Shown: one piece after another, positions 5,526-6,868 of the stretch
How positions within the stretch are numbered: position 1 is the stretch's first letter
Layout: each line of letters opens with the position of its first letter
DNA from: an uncultured Chloroflexota bacterium
Lineage (GTDB): Bacteria; Chloroflexota; Dehalococcoidia; UBA3495
Assembly: GCA_913031095.1 (NCBI GenBank)
Contig: CAJWGH010000055.1
Location: forward strand, 1-6,868
Length of the DNA stretch: 6,868 bases
Direction of reading: 5' to 3'
The notes under the pieces: model-generated
What the model saw: only the letters and a program-made list of their open reading frames with translations
Told to the model about the DNA's origin: nothing
The model's database searches: none
Position numbers and translations under genes: made by a program

Positions 5526-6868
5526 TTAGTCGCCCGCGTGGGAAGTTATATGAGAGGTTTGATCGGCGTCAGGCAATTGGTCTTCCCAGTCAGGCAGAAG
5601 CTCTTTCTTGGTGGTAGGCAGAATAAAAATGCTGATCACACCAATGAAACTTAACACCAGGGAGAATGCCATGGTGGCGTCGAAGTCTCCTGTCCAGTCC
5701 CGTAATCCACCTCCGATCAGAGCTCCGAAAGCCATACCCACGCCTGCACCCATCATCTGATAGCCATAGGTTGTGCCGATAGGGCCGCTGCCATAGTATT
5801 GGCGGTTGATAATCGGGAAAGCACTCATCTCGCCACCGAACCCGATTCCAAAGAGAACTGCAAACACATAGAACTGCCAGGCTTCCTGGGCGAAAAACAG
5901 CAGGACTATGGGAGCGACTTGCAGAAAGAAGCAACCAGCCATGGCCGGTTTGCTTCCCATCCGGTCGGCGATTACCGGCACAGCGAACCGGGTGATTGTG
6001 CTAGCAACCGACATCGTCACGAACGCGCCAGCGGCCAAACCCTTGGAAACGCCTTCATCTTCGGCCATCGCCACCAGATAGACCAGGATGACGGAGTGCC
6101 CGGCGCAACCCCAGAAATGAATTCCAATAAGGTTCCAGAATGCGCCAGTGCGCTGGGCCTGACGCAGAAATACCTGAGTGCGTACTTTCGCAACATCACC
6201 GGTCTGGACCTCTCGGATAGGTTCATCTTCCGGCGCACCAAGAGGGCGGGCACCGATTTGGGCCGGTTCGTTGTAGAAGAACTTCACCAAGAACAAGATT
6301 ATCGCCCCGCCTGCGATGCCTGGAATCCAGAACGCAGCTCTTAAACCCGTAAGGCCGCCTCCAAAAAGCTCGATGATGGCAATCATGATTGGCACAGCAA
6401 CCAATGGCCCGATTCCTTGTGAGGACTGTAGCAGCCCCATACCGGTGCCCAGATGTTTGCGGAACCAAAGAGTGACGGAAGCGGTCAGAGGGACCTGGAA
6501 GATACCCATGGCAGCGCTGAGTATTACGCCAAAGAACAGGTAAAACTGCCAGAGCTCACGCATAAATCCAGTGAGTACCATACCCACTATGAACAACAAA
6601 GCGCCCAACCTCATGGTCCAGCGTACGCCGTAGCGGTCGCCCAACCATCCAGCGGGAGGGCCGAACAACCCGGAGACAATCCATTGAATGGCAAAACCCA
6701 GACCGACAGCACCATAGCTCCAGCCGAAGGAATCGACCAGCCTCGGTATTAGGATGCTGGAAGAAGAGCGGAAGGAGGAACTGAACAACCGCATGACCGC
6801 GGCCACCGCAACGATCACCCAGGCATAATGTATTTGGTGGCCACCGACCGCCAACTCAGAAGGCTTGA
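5526..6868 (-). CDS. MFS permease, OFA/monocarboxylate-transporter-like (start probably beyond the right edge)
   Basis: At least 442 residues with twelve predicted membrane spans (counted from the TTG at 6854: about 9-28, 48-68, 79-97, 101-124, 137-161, 170-192, 239-262, 269-292, 303-322, 326-346, 363-384, 392-412). A cytoplasmic loop at 193-238 separates the two halves. The MFS loop 2-3 motif is clear: GWLGDRYGVR (69-78). IHYAWVIVAVA at the start and LWFRKHLGTGMGLLQSSQGIGP (129-150) are typical of the oxalate/formate antiporter and monocarboxylate transporter-like branch, which moves small organic acids by antiport or proton symport. The frame stays open to the right edge, and TTG 6854 has no Shine-Dalgarno sequence before it, so the true start is probably a few residues upstream, outside the window. 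The soluble tail is acidic. It precedes the amidohydrolase gene by 147 bases on the same strand, suggesting it imports that enzyme's substrate or exports its product. Family is sure, substrate is not. Confidence 0.9.
   Translation of the reverse strand, partial: KPSELAVGGHQIHYAWVIVAVAAVMRLFSSSFRSSSSILIPRLVDSFGWSYGAVGLGFAIQWIVSGLFGPPAGWLGDRYGVRWTMRLGALLFIVGMVLTGFMRELWQFYLFFGVILSAAMGIFQVPLTASVTLWFRKHLGTGMGLLQSSQGIGPLVAVPIMIAIIELFGGGLTGLRAAFWIPGIAGGAIILFLVKFFYNEPAQIGARPLGAPEDEPIREVQTGDVAKVRTQVFLRQAQRTGAFWNLIGIHFWGCAGHSVILVYLVAMAEDEGVSKGLAAGAFVTMSVASTITRFAVPVIADRMGSKPAMAGCFFLQVAPIVLLFFAQEAWQFYVFAVLFGIGFGGEMSAFPIINRQYYGSGPIGTTYGYQMMGAGVGMAFGALIGGGLRDWTGDFDATMAFSLVLSFIGVISIFILPTTKKELLPDWEDQLPDADQTSHITSHAGD

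Noticed and set aside
5799..6344. 181-residue plus-strand ORF inside the permease gene
   Set aside because: It is antisense to a clear twelve-span MFS protein, has no ribosome site, and is rich in His, Arg and Ser as expected of an antisense shadow.
6852..6854. TTG 6854 as the permease start codon
   Set aside because: It has no Shine-Dalgarno sequence and the frame remains open to the window edge, so an upstream start outside the window is more likely, though TTG cannot be excluded.

Overview
The window reads as ordinary bacterial chromosome. G+C is moderate, by eye a little over half. Genes have ATG starts and, at three of them, strong GGAGG-type ribosome binding sites. Intrinsic terminators are clear. 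There is no phage, insertion sequence, CRISPR or RNA gene. The gene set is a DUF1501 protein, an NHL beta-propeller, a MocR/LysN-type aminotransferase, a hydantoinase-fold amidohydrolase and an OFA/MCT-like permease. It fits an oligotrophic heterotroph rich in catabolic paralogues; SAR202-like marine Chloroflexota is one possibility. That placement is an impression from gene style, not a demonstrated assignment.

Left half, plus strand. The window opens inside a DUF1501 gene (1-812), which ends in a G+C-rich hairpin (847-870). Next are a cytoplasmic-looking six-bladed NHL protein (937-2001) and a strong Rho-independent terminator (2049-2090). Only 21 bases after the terminator lies a 111-residue acidic protein I do not recognise (2112-2447), with no Shine-Dalgarno sequence. 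A fold-type I PLP aminotransferase follows (2523-3716).

Right half, minus strand. A 12-TM MFS permease (5526 to the right edge) is followed 147 bases downstream by a dihydropyrimidinase/hydantoinase-like amidohydrolase (3954-5378). The two probably form an import-and-hydrolyse pair for a cyclic or linear amide. The amidohydrolase keeps all six metal-centre residues, but the residues that hold the cyclic amide in true hydantoinases are changed, so its substrate is open. The plus- and minus-strand blocks converge on an 18-bp perfect-stem hairpin (3894-3934) with A-rich and T-rich outer arms, a textbook bidirectional terminator.

I found no convincing new multi-gene system. The best leads are the altered substrate pocket of the amidohydrolase and the orphan small protein squeezed behind a terminator.
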